A stretch of DNA of 64,000 nt from Sarcocystis neurona (GCA_000727475.1 KL647318.1:838518-902517); one strand, 5' to 3'; positions 1 to 14,600 are shown, counted from the stretch's first letter. Notes: generated by a model from the letters alone, not told the origin. Made by a program: numbers and translations.

Positions 1-3000
1 CCACTGTAAAGGTTGCACCTGCGTCTGCTGCGGATTTTTAGTCTGCTGATGCTGGTGCACCTTTTTGCGTCGCAGCACCTGCTGACACTGCAGCTGCTGC
101 TTGACCTGCTGCTGCTCCTCTTGAGGCGAAGCGTTTACGTTGGCTTCCAACAAAGCATCGGTGCAGCAGACACGTTCGCCTCTTACCAGGCTTTGAGGGT
201 TTGTGTAACATGGAGACTGGTGCTGACTGCTGCGATCGGTGCCGCTGCACAGGCTGCTGCGTCTGCTGCTGCCGTATGCAGGGCGATGGCTCCAGCATCT
301 CCCTGAATCAGAGGTACCATCTTCAGAAACCACGTTCGCAGAGGGTGTTGCACCTAACGCCGCTGCGTCCCCCCCTGGTCTCGCCTGCACCTGTTGTGAT
401 TTGATTGGCTGAGCAGTTCTGCTGTTCATGTCGGCGCTACACCAGTGCACCATGTTCTGCTCGTGGATTTCGCTGCTTTTCTCAGCACCATATCTGTAGT
501 CGCTGGACGACGCCTCACTACTTTTATTGTCGCAAAGGCAATCGTTGTTATTATGTTCCTTCTGGGCCTTAGATATGACCTTACGCGTTGTAAAACCCTT
601 GCTCGTGACTCTGCTGCTATGCAGTGTACTCTTGTCATTCCATTCTTTCCCTTCATGGGACGCCAATAGTGCGCTGTACGCCTCTCCTTGAGGGTGAAGC
701 GACGGCGCTTGCCTGCCGCCGGAGAAGTGCGGTGAAGGGGAGAGGAAAGGTCCCGACTGTGCACGCGGTGACGCTTGTTGCACGGCTAGCACGTTACCTT
801 GCAGGAGTCCGTGAACGTGCTCCTTCGGTTGGCGACGCTGCAGCGGCATTATGTTTTGTCCTCGCAACGTGTACAGCTGCCGCTGCAACTCTGATGTAGA
901 CGACAGCTCTATGGGAAGAGCGCCCTTTTGGGGACACCTGGTTGGTGAGGAACGTTGTCGCTCCCGCCCCGCTTCTGAACTGTTTAGGGTCTGTCGTTCT
1001 GTAAGTGGATGCGGTGCAGGTGATGCCCTGGCGTCGTCGTGCTGTTCCTGTATAGCTGTGGCACATTTCTCGGAAACGCAGGAGCCCTCTTGCAACGGTA
1101 GTGTTGTAGCATGTAGCTTTAGCCGGTGGGCTGTCGTGCAGTGGTCCTGGTGCGTATACAGGGGGGGCTGCTGCTGCTGTTCCGTTGGGGGCGTGTGCTG
1201 GAGGTTCTGCAGCTGAGGTGGCGTTGAGAGTGGATTTTCCACCTTGTAGTCTGTTTGAAAACCACAGATTTGCCTTCGCAGTTCCTTTAGCTCATCTGTA
1301 CTCTGCCCAGGTTGCTGTTTCAAGTGAACTCCCCCATGATCCACGAAGTAATGCTGGCCGTGAGAGAGTTGGTGTCGTTCTCGTCTGCGTTGAACCTGAG
1401 TATGATGTTCCTGTGTACCTCCGCCCTTGCTGTTGGCTTTACTGGCTAAAGAAGGAGTTTTGGAAGAGATCTGTCGCGTTCGGGAGTGGCTGCGATTCTC
1501 TGTAAAACTCCTAGTATCAACGGCACTAGTACTGTCACGACTGTTGCCGCTTGCTGCATTGTCGCTGCTCGCCGTGTCGTTTCCGCAGGCATTGCAGTTG
1601 CTGTTCCCAGGACAGCCCCTACTGTTGTTAAGAGAGTAGCTACGGCACCGGCTCCCGCTTTCGCTGTTGCAGAGTGTGATGCTGTTGTGGCTACTCCCGA
1701 TGGTGCCAGTATCACAACCGGCGTTCCCGCTACTGCAGCTGCTGCTGCTGTATACTCCTGCCTGTGCTGGGGCAACGTCAGCCGTGGTTGGAACGAGCCG
1801 GGTTCGAAAGCTCTCTCTTGAGTAAGCGGCTGTTTGCTGATGCCTGAAATTCATCTGATCCGACGTTACACCAGGACTGCGCGCTGCTACGGCGGTGGAA
1901 GCACAGCTGGGAAGAACGGACAAGGAAGCGACAGTGGGTTGATGTTTTTGTTGGTGCGCGAAGGGCTGTGCGGGCCTCTCGTGGTGCTCGTGTCGGTTCC
2001 GCAGGAACTCCTGCTGCTCGGTCCATTCTACATGCTGACCTTGTTTGGGCTGGCGCTGGTGATTTCCCTGTGAACGCCCGTGGTTTTCTTGTCCAGCACG
2101 GGCGCCAACTGAGGTGGCTGCACAGACCGTTTGCTCACGCATTAATGGACAGCGACTATTTGAACGCCGAGCGGCAACCACCCCAGCTGCTGCACTGACG
2201 CTAACGACTTCTGCGGGCAATGCGGATGCAGGCACTTCTTGTAACGGTGCGTTCTGAACCGTCTTTGGTGGTGGATATGCAGAAGAATCAGATGCAGCAG
2301 CTGGTACAACTTCATTCACGTCGGACATGCTCAACGGCTCAGGCGTTGCGGCTGTGGTGACAGGAACCAAACACTCTGGACAACCTTCTGTGCTTCCCAC
2401 AGCAAAGGAGCCTTTCATGTCAGCCCCCCGGTTGTGCGTCGACGCATGCGAATCCCGAGAGTCCGGCTGTTGATGCCGTTGGGTGTTGACCAGTGGTGGC
2501 CGCGGCGGATCTCGCAGCTCCTGGTGTGACTGACGTCGCTGTTGCCTCTGGAGCTCGTCATCCAACGTCGTCTTCACTGGCAAACGTGGTGTGCAGCGAG
2601 GTACAATTTCGACGGCAGCGGGTACCTTATTAGCGTCGTTGACTTTACCGACAGCAGCAGCAATCGCGGCAGCACGAACAGGGATGCCTCCGGCGTCGGT
2701 CGCCTCCAGAGAACCAGCGGGACACACAGAATCAGCAGCACGTCTGGGGCTGACCGTCGCGCCGCCCTCGGCAGCATCTGTACTGGTACCAACAAAAGCC
2801 GCTGGAGGAACAATGCCACTAGAAGAAACCAAAGGGACAGTAGCAACAACAGAAAGAGAGCTCTCAGCGACCTCTGGGGGCGTGGCTCGATAAACACTCG
2901 ATGGTGCCTGCACAGGACGTGCTGAAGTTGTGCCGTTCTCTCCTGATGCTCCGCTGAACTTCAAACGCAGATGTTGAGGAACTTGAGACCGAATTGCTTC

Positions 3001-6000
3001 GTTTCGGCAACGCAACTCATCCTCAATTCCGTGAGTGCTGCTACTCCTCGTAGGACATGCCTGCACTGCCTGACATTCTGGGTGCTCGGCTTGCCACATA
3101 CATTTACGATATGCGCTGACCGCCGTTTCCTGTGCAGCCTTGCATAGCGTGCTCCGTTGTGCCACGGAGTAGCCTGCTGCTACTTCACTCGAATCCGACC
3201 CTCGATTCTGCTCACTAAGTTGTGTTTGCTCCTGCTGCTGCTGCGGCTTCTCAAGCAACGGTGTGTGTCTCAAATGCTGGTTCTGTTCTAGGCTCTGCAG
3301 CTGTGCGAGAAGAGGCGACTGCTGCTGGGGGGTTACCGGAGAGCTCCGTGTCTTCAAAACACTATCTTCTTTTTGAGCATTCTTCCGTTGTTCGTCGCAC
3401 TCCTGCACCTCGGGCGTCGGCCGCTGCTGGTGTGGTTGCTGTGGTAGCTCTTTGTGCTGCTGCAGTGGATTCTCACTCTGCGACGGTCTGTCGCTACTTC
3501 TCTCGTGATCTGGGTGCTGGTGCTGGCCTGCCGTACCGTGCCCGCGCTGCGCCACACGCTGTTGCTGTTGCTGCCCGTCCTGATCGCTACTGTGTGGGTG
3601 CACCGGCTTGTGCTGCAGCCCAAGTGAAAGAACATCCGACTGTTTCTCTGCTGTTCGCCTTCCTGCACTGCTGCCGCTCTGCGGTCTGCTATTGTGACTG
3701 CTCGAAGTGGCAGTTCCTGCACTTCTGCTGGTGTAGGTATCCCAGCAACTAGATGGCGAGAGCTGCAGCGAATCCTGCCGTCTTGCACGCTGCACCTGCA
3801 GCAGTAGGGTGTAATTTCCCTCGTACTCTTTCGAGGCATCGGCCATCGTCCCTTCTGATATTTTGTGCGAAGGCAGTTTCCTGCCGCTGGAGCCGCTGTG
3901 GGAATTTGCGCCCGCAGGGTAGATCTGTAGGTCGCTTTGCGTCCCTGGAAGCGCCTGCCGTTGCTCTGTCAGAAGTTGTTTCCGGGCGCTGGGGTCTTCA
4001 TTACGGGAAGCAGCAGGACCGCTTGTCTCGTCGTATCTGCCACCTCCTTTATTGCTGGTTCTGCCCTCTACTTTTTCTCGACAAGGTGAAGAAACAAGGG
4101 GTGAGGCCACATTCCCGCTGCACGCAGCATGCGCTGATTCCATGAGTGAAACCTGCTGCCTTGAGAGCTGCCGCCGCGAAGGCAGCGGCACCCACTTCCT
4201 GCGCTTTTCTTGTTCTTCCGTTTGACTGTTGCGTTCATGACTACTGGCCGTAATATCGTTTGCCTGTAACTCGACTATGCTTTGTTGCTTTGATTGCCAG
4301 CAACGTTGGTGTTGTCCTGCGGTATCCAGTACCCTGTGCGTTCCGTGTTCTCCCACTGGACGGTGGCCTTCGTGACTCCTGGCCTTCCTGTCTTCTTCCT
4401 CGTACTCTGCCGGGTTCTGCTGCGTTGGCTGCAAGTGACTCTGGGGCTTTGTTGCACACTGCGGATCTCCGTCCGTGGCACGCAGCCTCTGCGTTTCAGA
4501 ATCCTCCACTACCTCATACTGCTGGTGCCCAAAACAAGGCACTATAGTTCCCCAAGGATCCAAAATAGGAGTAGAGGAAACAGCCGCAGCAGCACCAGTG
4601 GCAGGAGGAGAAGATGAACTATCAGCTTTCCTGGGGTAAGCTGCATGCCCAGGAAGAGCGCGGTGAGCTGTCTGGCCAGCATCAATGCGCGAAAGAACAC
4701 CAGAGGTTGTTGCAACAGCAGCAGCGCCAGCAGGGCTCAAGGCGAAAGGACGACAGGCCTGCTGGGGTATACGAATTACCGTGTCGCTGCTTTGGCGAGA
4801 CTCTTGTACGGCCGTCTGTGGCGATGCAAAGTGGGAGACCTGTGGGGTAGCAAAAGAGCTGACTGCCTCGGCGGCAGCCACGCTACTCACAGGCGTCCAG
4901 TTTTGACCCTTAATGTGGGACGCCCCGTCGATGCTAACATTGTCGCCTGTGTGACTGCTGAAGCTGCTGCCTTTGTTGCTATTTCGACTGCTAACGGTCT
5001 TCGACCGGGTGACAGGACCCGAAGGCTGCGTGTGCTGGACTTGTACTGGCGACTGTTGTTGCTGCTCCATCTCTGGCAAACGATGTTGTGTACATCTTCG
5101 ACCTCTTCTTTGTTCTTCTGCAGAATGTCGCAGCCACTTTGTAGGCTCGTGCTCTTCGCTGTGCTGCCGTTGAGACAGTGTCGCTGCGAATTCGTCATTT
5201 TCGTCACTACTAGGCCGTGCGTTATTTGCAAGCGGTTCAACGGAGTGCCACGTCGAAAACGTAGCTTTCTGCTGGGGCAGCTGGTGAGACGCTTGTTGCT
5301 GCTGCTGTTGACCCGCTTGATTCTGGGGTTTATCACGTAAGGCGCGGTGATGATGGAGTCTTTGGTTTTGCGGCTGCGTCTGCAGGTGATCTTGTGGAGA
5401 TTCTTGCCACCTCTGCAGCTGCTGATAGTGTCCGTGCAGCTGCTCTTGCCCCTGCTCCTTCAGTCGCGCCCGTTCTACTTTGCTGAGATGGGGGTCCATA
5501 GTGAGACGAGGAGCGTCGCTGTGTAGCTCCGCATCCTCGAGCAATACTGCGTCTTGCTGCTGTGACTCGTAGGAAGCACAGCTGTCCTTCGGTTTAACAA
5601 ATCGATGTTTACTCTGTCGTGCGTGTGCGTGTTCTCTGCGGCTACCCCTGGTAAGGCAGTTCGTGTTGGTGCTGTAACTGTCGCCGATGCAGTCCGTTGT
5701 CTTGCGGTCATATACGGTGCGATCCGCAGTCCAGTGGTGCTTGCTGCGACGACGTTGTTTGATTTCCCTGTCGTTCTTATGCAGGTTTTTGCTGTTAGTG
5801 CCCCTGGTGCTGCTGCGCCCGCAGATGCTGTCGTGGGCGATGCTTCTGTTTTCTAATGACTTTTTGCCGTCGTTCAAGGTTTCTGAAGAGAGTCGCAGCT
5901 TCATAAATGACTGCCGCGTCTCCTCCACAGCACGCAGCAGACCGTTACGAATACTGTTCAAATTTTGAGCCATTCCTCTTAGAGAAGGACTGCCGCTGCC

Positions 6001-6500
6001 ATTGCTCTCTAACCCAGTTGTGCCCGACGTAGAGGCGTATGGATGCGTCAGCAGCCCTCGGTTGCTGCTGTCTCCTGCAGTAGCTGCAGGAGATGAGAGA
6101 GCTGAAGAGAAAACGGAAAGCGAGCTGCGAGTAAAAGAAGAGACTGGTGGAGGAGAGGATGGAGATAAAGATACACGATCGTAAACATCTGCTGCAGGCG
6201 CAGTCACAGCATTCCGTTTTACTAGTCTGTCGGCGGTGGTGTGCGTCGGGGAGGGGTTACTTTTTCCTCCTGAGTTTTTGTTGTTCTGGTGCTGCTGGTG
6301 CTGCTGGCAGCCCGGGTTTTGCTGGTGCTGAAGTTGTTGTGGCAGCTGCTCTCCCTGTGGATCCTGTCCACGCTGCAGATTACAGTTGCGTTTCTGCTGC
6401 TGTCTCTCTTGGATATGCTGTAGCATGGACGTCGCAAGCGGGTTTTTTGGAGGTGGATACGAGAAGAGATACATGTTTGCTGTTGAGACTTCGTGCTTTT
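1..6500. repeat. Degenerate CTG/GCT-rich block without a long open frame
   Basis: The plus strand is saturated with imperfect CTG, GCT and TGC triplets mixed with GTT, TCG and CGT variants. No frame on either strand stays open beyond about 230 codons, and no family motif is visible in any of them. It therefore looks like eroded repeat, intron sequence of an unrecognised gene, or both. A 10-bp-arm hairpin (TCTCCTGCAG tag CTGCAGGAGA) lies near 6071-6093. Confidence 0.6.
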
Positions 6501-7466
6501 GCGTGGCGTCTACATGGTAGCGATTGCTGTCGTCAGCACTGCTGACCCGGGGGACGTCTGTGTGAAAACATGTCGGGCAATGTTGCATGGAAAAACAAAC
6601 GCGGATGCTCGGCGTAAAGAAAAGACGTCACAGCATAGGGTAGTCAACATGGACGGGAGGCTGTGGCAACAAGGAACGCTTCCACCATACGAAGTGCATA
6701 CATGAACAGGTGTAGCATCAGAAGCGAGATGGGGAATATTTGGAGGAAGTGGGGGAGAAGGACGTATCCAACCACTCGAGTGAAGAGGCAGAAAGGATCT
6801 ACTTGTCAAGGAAACAACATGACAGATGTAAGCAGTACCAGCAGCAGTGAATGTTCTTGCAGTGAAAGAAGAATAGCAGAGCGACCGAACAAGGTACTCT
6901 TCAGAAAGATGAGAGCAACTCAGAAGTACCACAGGTGCACGGACACTACGGGGTAGAACGGCAAAGTCAGGAGGGGACAGAGGGAAGGTGACAACTAGTA
7001 CAAAGTGAAAGCTGGGGCTACAGTGGCACCGTCCGTAGCAGAAGAAACACAAAGCAACGCTGGAAGGGAGAAGGTGCACGCGTGCGGGGCCACGCGCCTG
7101 TCTACAGTTCAACAATTTGTCGTTTATCGCTGTGCAGCTGCTCTAAAGGGGATAACTGGAGTCGGCTTTAAGCACCTACTGATCCTCAGTGTAGGCACAT
7201 GCAACCTTGCAGCTGGCCGTGTGTAAAGGGACACACTCATATACTGAGGTGGCAGAACACCATATCGCATCAGCAGATTTTACAACGGAGGGCTATCTTT
7301 ACTCGAGAGCCCTCAAGGATGCATGGATGCGCAAGGGCGAGAGCCAATATGGAAGCTTCTGCGTCTACGTTTGTACGCTACAGGCAAGTGCCATACCACG
7401 TGGGTCTATGCTACGTAAGAGACACACTTCCACGTTGTCCTTACGCATTCGAAATTCCCTTGTGCT

Positions 7467-8627
7467 CTAGCTGCGCTTTTCCGTACTGTACAGTTGCTCA
7501 CTTGTAAGTGCATCTGCCGCACCGGTTTGATCGAATGTGCACTCCAGTGTCGTGTCTTTTGCCTGTGATCCGTGATGCCTCTGCGTATTGAGCGATTTTT
7601 TATGCTGCGTCAGTTGCCCTGTTGAGGACTTTAGAACAGAGTCGGTGCTGCCTTGTGGCGAGGTCGCCATGGGTCTGGCAGCGAGGACGGCGGGGCGCTC
7701 TGCACGGCCAGACTCTCTCGCTGCCCCGTTGTCGGTGTAACCGTGGTGCAGCTGTTGCGACGCATTCCCGTGCTCAACGGCATCTGCCATGCCCGGCTGC
7801 ATCAGTCCTTGTATAATTACTGTCCTGTCACCAACAGCCGTTTCACCCTTGAAACTCGTCGCCCGCGAGCAGCCTGCAGCCGCGGTACGGGCGTCAGGAT
7901 CAAGAGGCGTCCCCCTGTCAGTGGCAACTTTCACTGAGACGGTTTCAACAACAGCAGAATTGGTAGCACTTGTGCAGCTTAGGAAGGGACAAGCCATTCT
8001 TCTTGTTGTTGGAAGAATGTTTATGCGGTTACACCAAGACTGCGGTGGAGGGGAGAGCTGGTTGACGTATCTTCCAAATGCTTCTTTCGTACGGTGCCTC
8101 CAGCAGAATTCACTACCCCCCTGGTCTCCCTTTGCAGCTGCGCTTCTCGCCGCAGTCCAGCTTGCTAATACATGTTTCCTTTCCCTTTCTAAAGGACAGG
8201 CAGTGCGGTTGTTGTCCTGGGATGGCGTGCCTTTGATGCGAGAATATGAGAGGTTGAGAGAGCAAATCGAAGTCAGATGGCTTTTGCTGACTGCACTGGC
8301 ATACGGGCTGCGCCAGTTATGACTTGTCGCAATTGTAGGTGTAGCAGTTACTCCTGCAAAGCCGCTCCCTGTGGTCGTTTTCGCAGTAGCTGATGTGCCT
8401 ACTGCATACTGCTCCACAAAAGCGTCAGTCTGAAGGCAACGCTTGTGAAATTTTGCTCGGAGCTCCGCTACCACCAGCGCTGTAGAGGCACTACTCTGAG
8501 CAACATCGGCAGCATTGTGCAGAAGATGACCTTCGAAGGTGCCAGGGGAAGAAGACGTGCAGCCAAGAGCAGCAGCAGTTGAACGTGACACTGCGGCGCG
8601 TGCAGTTTTTGCCTCAGCCTGCTGCAT
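7467..8627 (-). CDS. Uncharacterised 386-codon open frame, possible exon
   Basis: This is the longest open frame in the first 16 kb. It starts with ATG at 8627 (MQQAEAKTARAAVSRSTAAA), is Ser/Thr/Ala-rich, and has no domain I recognise. A GTTGCAG acceptor-like site lies just upstream, near 8650, so it could be an internal exon rather than a whole gene. It sits at the edge of the CTG-rich block but is not itself a triplet repeat. The opposite strand is also open from 7789 to 8322 (177 codons), so openness may partly reflect composition. Function unknown. Confidence 0.35.
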   Translation of the reverse strand: MQQAEAKTARAAVSRSTAAALGCTSSSPGTFEGHLLHNAADVAQSSASTALVVAELRAKFHKRCLQTDAFVEQYAVGTSATAKTTTGSGFAGVTATPTIATSHNWRSPYASAVSKSHLTSICSLNLSYSRIKGTPSQDNNRTACPLERERKHVLASWTAARSAAAKGDQGGSEFCWRHRTKEAFGRYVNQLSPPPQSWCNRINILPTTRRMACPFLSCTSATNSAVVETVSVKVATDRGTPLDPDARTAAAGCSRATSFKGETAVGDRTVIIQGLMQPGMADAVEHGNASQQLHHGYTDNGAARESGRAERPAVLAARPMATSPQGSTDSVLKSSTGQLTQHKKSLNTQRHHGSQAKDTTLECTFDQTGAADALTSEQLYSTEKRS

Positions 8628-8639
8628 GCTGGGGGGCAC

Positions 8640-11600
8640 GCCGAAGGCTGCAACGATACCAACGTGCGAGTGAAAGGTGGAAGGAGCCAGGGAGCGTGTA
8701 ACACTGCTTTAGTCAGTTAAAGACGAGAAAAATAGCGCTCCAGAGGGACGTGATGTTGGCCCCCAAGGTTGCTGATGGTATCTGTAGCCGGGGAAAAGAA
8801 CAACAGTTGTGGCGCAATAAGGGCGGGACCAGGCCTGCGAAGAAGGCGCAGCGAAGTGGCACTGTCTTGCGCCGTATGAAACAAACATTGTAGTCCCGAA
8901 GAAGAAGGCCGGAGGGCTAGAAGGACTTGGAGTGGTGGAGAAGAACGTCCCAGAGTTGGCGTTTGTGGCAGCGAGGCACGACGGACGAGGCGATACGTAC
9001 GCAGTGCGAAGTAACTTCTCCTTCACCGGCGATACACTCACCAGGCTCCACCTGGCAGTCTAGGAGCGTCGATGACACTATTATGCTTCAGAAGAGTGAA
9101 AGGGCAATTACGATGTGGACCCACCACTTTTTGTGTGTGCCCGTAAGTTGTGGTGCTGGTGTTTGAATGTGTTGGCTCGTGCAGCGTGGAGCTCAAGGAA
9201 CAGGTAAAAGGAAGCGTGTGACGGTCTTGCACGAAAGAGGCCAAAGAATTCCGATAGCTGCATCTACCAACATCTACGGTACACAAAATCAGTCGTTGTT
9301 AACAACGCTAAGGTTATTAACTTGCAGCAAATATTGGTGCAGCCTCCTGTGTAGGTGTTATCAAGTAATCAATATCTTAATTCGATGCTCCGCTACGGCA
9401 TATTGTCCATGTGAAGGCGCAGCTGTCTGAAGTCGCAGCAGGGCCTACCGAGGTATCAGGAACGAATGAGACTGTGCCTGCTCAAGCGCGAACGTTATGT
9501 GACCACAAATAGGAAGAGGTCTTCTGAAAAACGGTGGGAAGTAGAATTGATATGGAGGCTCCTTGAGAGCGTTCTACACACGGGAGAAAGTGGACCATGT
9601 TCGAAGTGCGGGGAAGATGGGTCCACGAAACACCTGGTGAAAGTGGGTCAACCTCACGTGTTGCCTATCTTGGAGAAAGCGCGGTCGAACTGACAGTCGT
9701 CTGCGGGAGGAGACGGCGACGCCAGGAGCTCTGCCTCAGTAAAAAAGAGAGGAATTGTGAGACCTGCGGTTTCCGTGTAGAAGCGGTATATGTGACCTCT
9801 GGACCCCGCTTCAGGAATACAGTGTTTCGGGGTTGAACATTTGATAAAAGAAAGTTTTCTTATCGCATGCTACGTAGACTAACCATTCCGTCTACTGTGA
9901 ACAGAATGAGCTGTAGAAATCTTAGATAACGGTGATACACGCAAATTCAAACAAGTGACAGGCGGAGGTCAGCCAATCCGATGTGGCGGTTGGAGACGCG
10001 GAGTACGTACACCTCGACAAACTTTGGATTGCCGCTCTTTCCCAGTAAAGACATCACCCCATGTCTACATTGCACATGCCCGAATCTGGACACAGGCTCG
10101 GGGCAAAGCGGGCCAAGCATTTTGGAGTAAAGTTTACCAGAACACCATGTTTAGTGTGGGGCTGTCGAGGGAAAGTGCGGTACACCAGCCGCAACGTACT
10201 GTTCGGCTGTCCATGACCTTAAGAAGGCGGCGTTGGCTCAGAAAAAATATCGGAACCAGTGGAAAGCTTCATTAATGCGAGTTCTGACGTCACCTGTTTT
10301 ATTGTGAACGTTTCAGGCTTCGTTCATCCAGCGAAACTACGTCAGCAGAGCGCCGTCGCAGGCCGTGGACAATCGTCTGGCTGGAGTTCTATCAACCCCA
10401 AACCAAAATGGCAACCAGGAGTCTTTAGTCCTCACGCAGGACTAAAGAGCTGCCAACTTTGCCACTGCACGCCGAGTGTGCTGCATTCAACCTACGCTGG
10501 TCGACGTTCAATGAGCGGGCTGAATGGCAGTCGCGCTCCAGCTCTTAATCACTGCACCCCTATAGGCAATTGCAGGATGATGACCTCCCAACTTGCGTAC
10601 AAAGACAGACCAACACGTGGGACCTGTTCGATTTAGCCACCAAATTAGAGAAGGGCGTGTTCTAATGCGCATGTAGCACTACACTTCAGCGGAAAATGAC
10701 AGAACGATCTCCGAATGAAGATAGTAACGAAGAAAAGCACCTAAAAACCGAAGCGCGTCCGGCTGTGACTGAGTGCGTGCCCGCAAAGACAACATGGAGC
10801 CATTGAGAAACAGCAGCATCTTCCGCTGAGGCGTCGACACACTCCAGTGTAAGAACATGTGTATGCGTAGGAGTGCGTGTGAACAAGCGATATCATGTAG
10901 ATGCGGTCGGGTGCCCCACAAACGCGTTGCGAAAAGGTGATACCCATGTTGTCCCCAACAGGCGCTACGCTTTTGTAAGCATATGGACACTCCACGTCGC
11001 AGCACTGTGCAAAATGAATCTTTAATGTACTATATGTTCAGCCAAGGGGTTAATATATGCGAAGCGTTCCACGGAGAACCCCCTAGCTGCTTGTAGACAA
11101 AATAAAAACCCCACACATCCATGGGAGGCGGAAACCCGCGTGCAGGTACAGAAAGTATTTAGCCCAGGTATGCACTGCTTCATTCTCCTTATAAATTTCA
11201 CCGACCAGCCTGCTTCACTGTGAGACCTCTTCTCATTACAACATTAGCTGCGATGCCGCTGCAAGCGGAGATGGCGTACGGTTGGCAGCGGTACCTGCGC
11301 CCTCCTGCGAACGAAGCCGCTGACGTGTGTTCTTCCTACAAGCTGAGCTCAATTTTGCACAACAGTCGCACGTGTCCCTGTTTTTGTAGTTAAATCAAAG
11401 TGGCGTCCTTTTGCTGTTGCTGCGTGCACGCACGCAACCGCAAAAAATATAAGAACATTCGGGCAGGCAGTATGTACGTAGAGACCGAATAGTCAGGTTT
11501 TGAGGGAACTGTGGTATTTGAGCTAGGGAGCAACAACAGAACACAAGACCTTCTTCCGTCGTTTCTTTCCGAAAGAGGCCTCCGTTCTTCTGAGGTCTCC

Positions 11601-14600
11601 TGCAGTATACGTGGATCAAATTGATCTCCTGGTCACGTTATGCCAGTGTGTGTGACTTCTGACGCAGTCAGTGCTTGTATGTACGGGCGATAGTTGTATT
11701 CGCAGTTGTACGCATGTAGATACACGTACACATTCTTGTATATATTCCTTCGTCGGCGTACCTATTGGTGCACAAATTTAAATACGGGTACACATCAGGA
11801 CCGCGTAATAGCGTCTGTACAGAGAGACGTGTTCACGCGCATACATGTGTGAGCGTGTGTAGGGACTATTTCAAACGCGCGGTCTTCCGTCCACCTTTTA
11901 CGTGTAGAAACCGTGTGCGAACAGGAGATTGGAATGTTAGTCGTGTTTGTTCTACCATTTCCGTCACACAAATGCGTGTGCGTCCTATATTTATGTTGAC
12001 CATACTCGCTGCCTCGTCTTCAGATGAAGATGGCGGGAACATGTGTTTCCCTCCTGTTTCGCGCGGTGAGACACGTCCTGTACTCTTAGACGTCCAAGTC
12101 GTGTCCCCCGCATAACTGACGTTCCCCCTGCTCGCGGAGTGCGCCTGTATGCTTCACCTACTACTGTCCACTAGATGAGCAAAGAAATCAGGTGTAGTCA
12201 TACACATACGAAATCTGCTGCCGGTTTCTAACCCGAAGTGTACGTATTTTGTGTGACTCTACTTGCGTGGAGTCAACCGCAAGATTGAATGTTAAGTGAA
12301 CTGTGTTTTCTGCATGCACGAAGGCATGCAAGGAGCCTCTTCACACGTGACCACCTAATACTTGTTGATCGATACGCGCCTCACAACAGTGGTACCTCTA
12401 CCGTCTGCAAAGTACGGTAGCACCGTCCAGAGTCACCCTGAAGGGTAATACACATTCTGTGCATAAAGTGCATTAAGGCCATCAAAAGGATGACGGATCT
12501 ACACGAGTGCGTGCGTGTTGATGTCGGCCCTTTTAATAAGCCGACTAAAAAAGCGGTCATCGTGAAGCTACAACTTCAGTACTATTCCCCCTCATCCTTC
12601 TCCTCTTCATTTGCAACCGCTCTTCTACCGTCCCTCCCTTTGCTACCCTATCGCAGAATCTTTGACTCGTCATTTTTCCACTGCCAAAAATTGGAGGTGC
12701 CTAAGCACCACATATCTCCCATGCGCGGCTACTACATTGTCGCCAGATAAGGCCTTTCACGCACGCTGTTCAGAAAGAGGTGTGTAGCATTTCCACTACG
12801 GCCAATATAAACGTGCTCAGTCACTGCGGTTTACAGTTGCATCTTGCCCAGCGGCACTAGAAAGTCTACAGCGTGCATTAGAGCTGCAACTGTCTGCGCA
12901 GGAGCGTCCACCACTATCGAAACTAGCCGGAGATCTCGAGATAAGAGAGCTCCCGCACGGCTACAATGGATCCCTTAGCACGTGCGCTAGAAATGCTGCT
13001 GTTTGGCGAAACACGTCACCTCATTTTGCAGGCAGGTGTTCTCAGTCTCACTCGACGGCGCATCATACACAGACTGCATCATGTCTGCGCGGGTCACTGT
13101 ATCCGGACGACCTACGTGTATGCGGCGTAAGAGACATTGTTGACATGTGGAGACAGAGTCGAGGGTGTTCAATGTTGAGGTGTACCAAGGGAAGATAGAC
13201 ACCCTTGACCGGACTGGTGCGTATAGAATGGGTACCTTGAAGTATTTTCGTTCATGTCTTTTAAGAAAGTTGAAACATCGTAAACTGCCTTACATGAACT
13301 TTCACCGGCAACTACCTTAGGAAAACACAATAGAGTGTAAAAGGCTGAGTTCTTCATTATTCGCCCCACATTGTTCTACATTTCTCCATGTGTACCGCTT
13401 GAGTGTCTCTGCTCTCACCACTGCTCTCACCATTTGTATCTACATTCAGAGAGAGGGTCATTCGGTTTTTACCCGTAAAGTCGTCTCCAGGCGGTTTTTA
13501 CCCGTAAAGTCGTCTCCAGGCCTCGCCTTCACCTCCTTTACTTTCTGTTTATAAAAAGATCGTGTAGTTGTAACTCGCGAGTCCTTGGAATTCAAGTCGG
13601 GAATGGGTTTATAGACCCTTGTAGAACACCCGCAAAATATGCGCGTCTCTTTTTCTCTGCCTCCGGACACCAATCGCTTGGAGACAATTATACCTCACGC
13701 GCGGATATGGGTTTGAGCAGACTATTGTGCGTGACAACTTCTTCGACCACATGCTCTAAAATGCCTCTGCCGCATCAGAGGCCTGATCAAATGTAAGACA
13801 TATCATTCTGTGTCGCTGCACTTGAAGAAACTGTTGTACACGACGTCCCAGGCACTTGTAGTTACTTGTCGACAAGACGGTGACCGCGGATACGCTTTTG
13901 TGATGTCTTGTTTTGAGGCGTCGCCGAACGGATGTAGGGGTAGCCATCGATACGACACAATTTACACGAGTGTTACATAAACCAAGGCATATAAACCAAG
14001 GCACGTGAGACTTCTGGGGCGCAGAGCATAGTAGACGCGTATCTGCCTCTGCTTTCACTTTGATACACAAGTGGTTATCTTCTTCGTACAGGGCTATGCG
14101 TGTATTTCCAACGCATTACGAGAAGAAAGACTCGCCCTTTTCCAGCGTGCGTGTCACGCATTATGTGGTTGGAACAGTATATGTAGAAGGACCTACACTA
14201 TTCAGCATAATGTTGTACGAACTATCCCCTCGTAACGCGACGACACCGAAGAACCAGGAGGTACTTGAGAGAAGAAGATCCAACGCGACCGGATAGAACC
14301 GCGTAACGCTAACGTAAAGAGAGCCCAATAATCTGTTGGCAGCTGGACCTTCTTTTCTACATTCGATGTGCCGCGCTGCTGCTTCGGTGCATGACAGAGA
14401 TGGCGTCTGCCGAGGAAAAAGCAGCACCCAGCAGTGCACCGAAAGAATGCGCTCGTGGCACGTGGCGTTCCGACTTTTTCTTTCTAGAATCCCATGGACA
14501 TGGACATTTGGCAAGCACATCTGATATGCCATATCTTTACGAGTCTGCAAATATGCCCGGATATGATCAGCTCAAACACGTGTAATCATCCATATATAGA

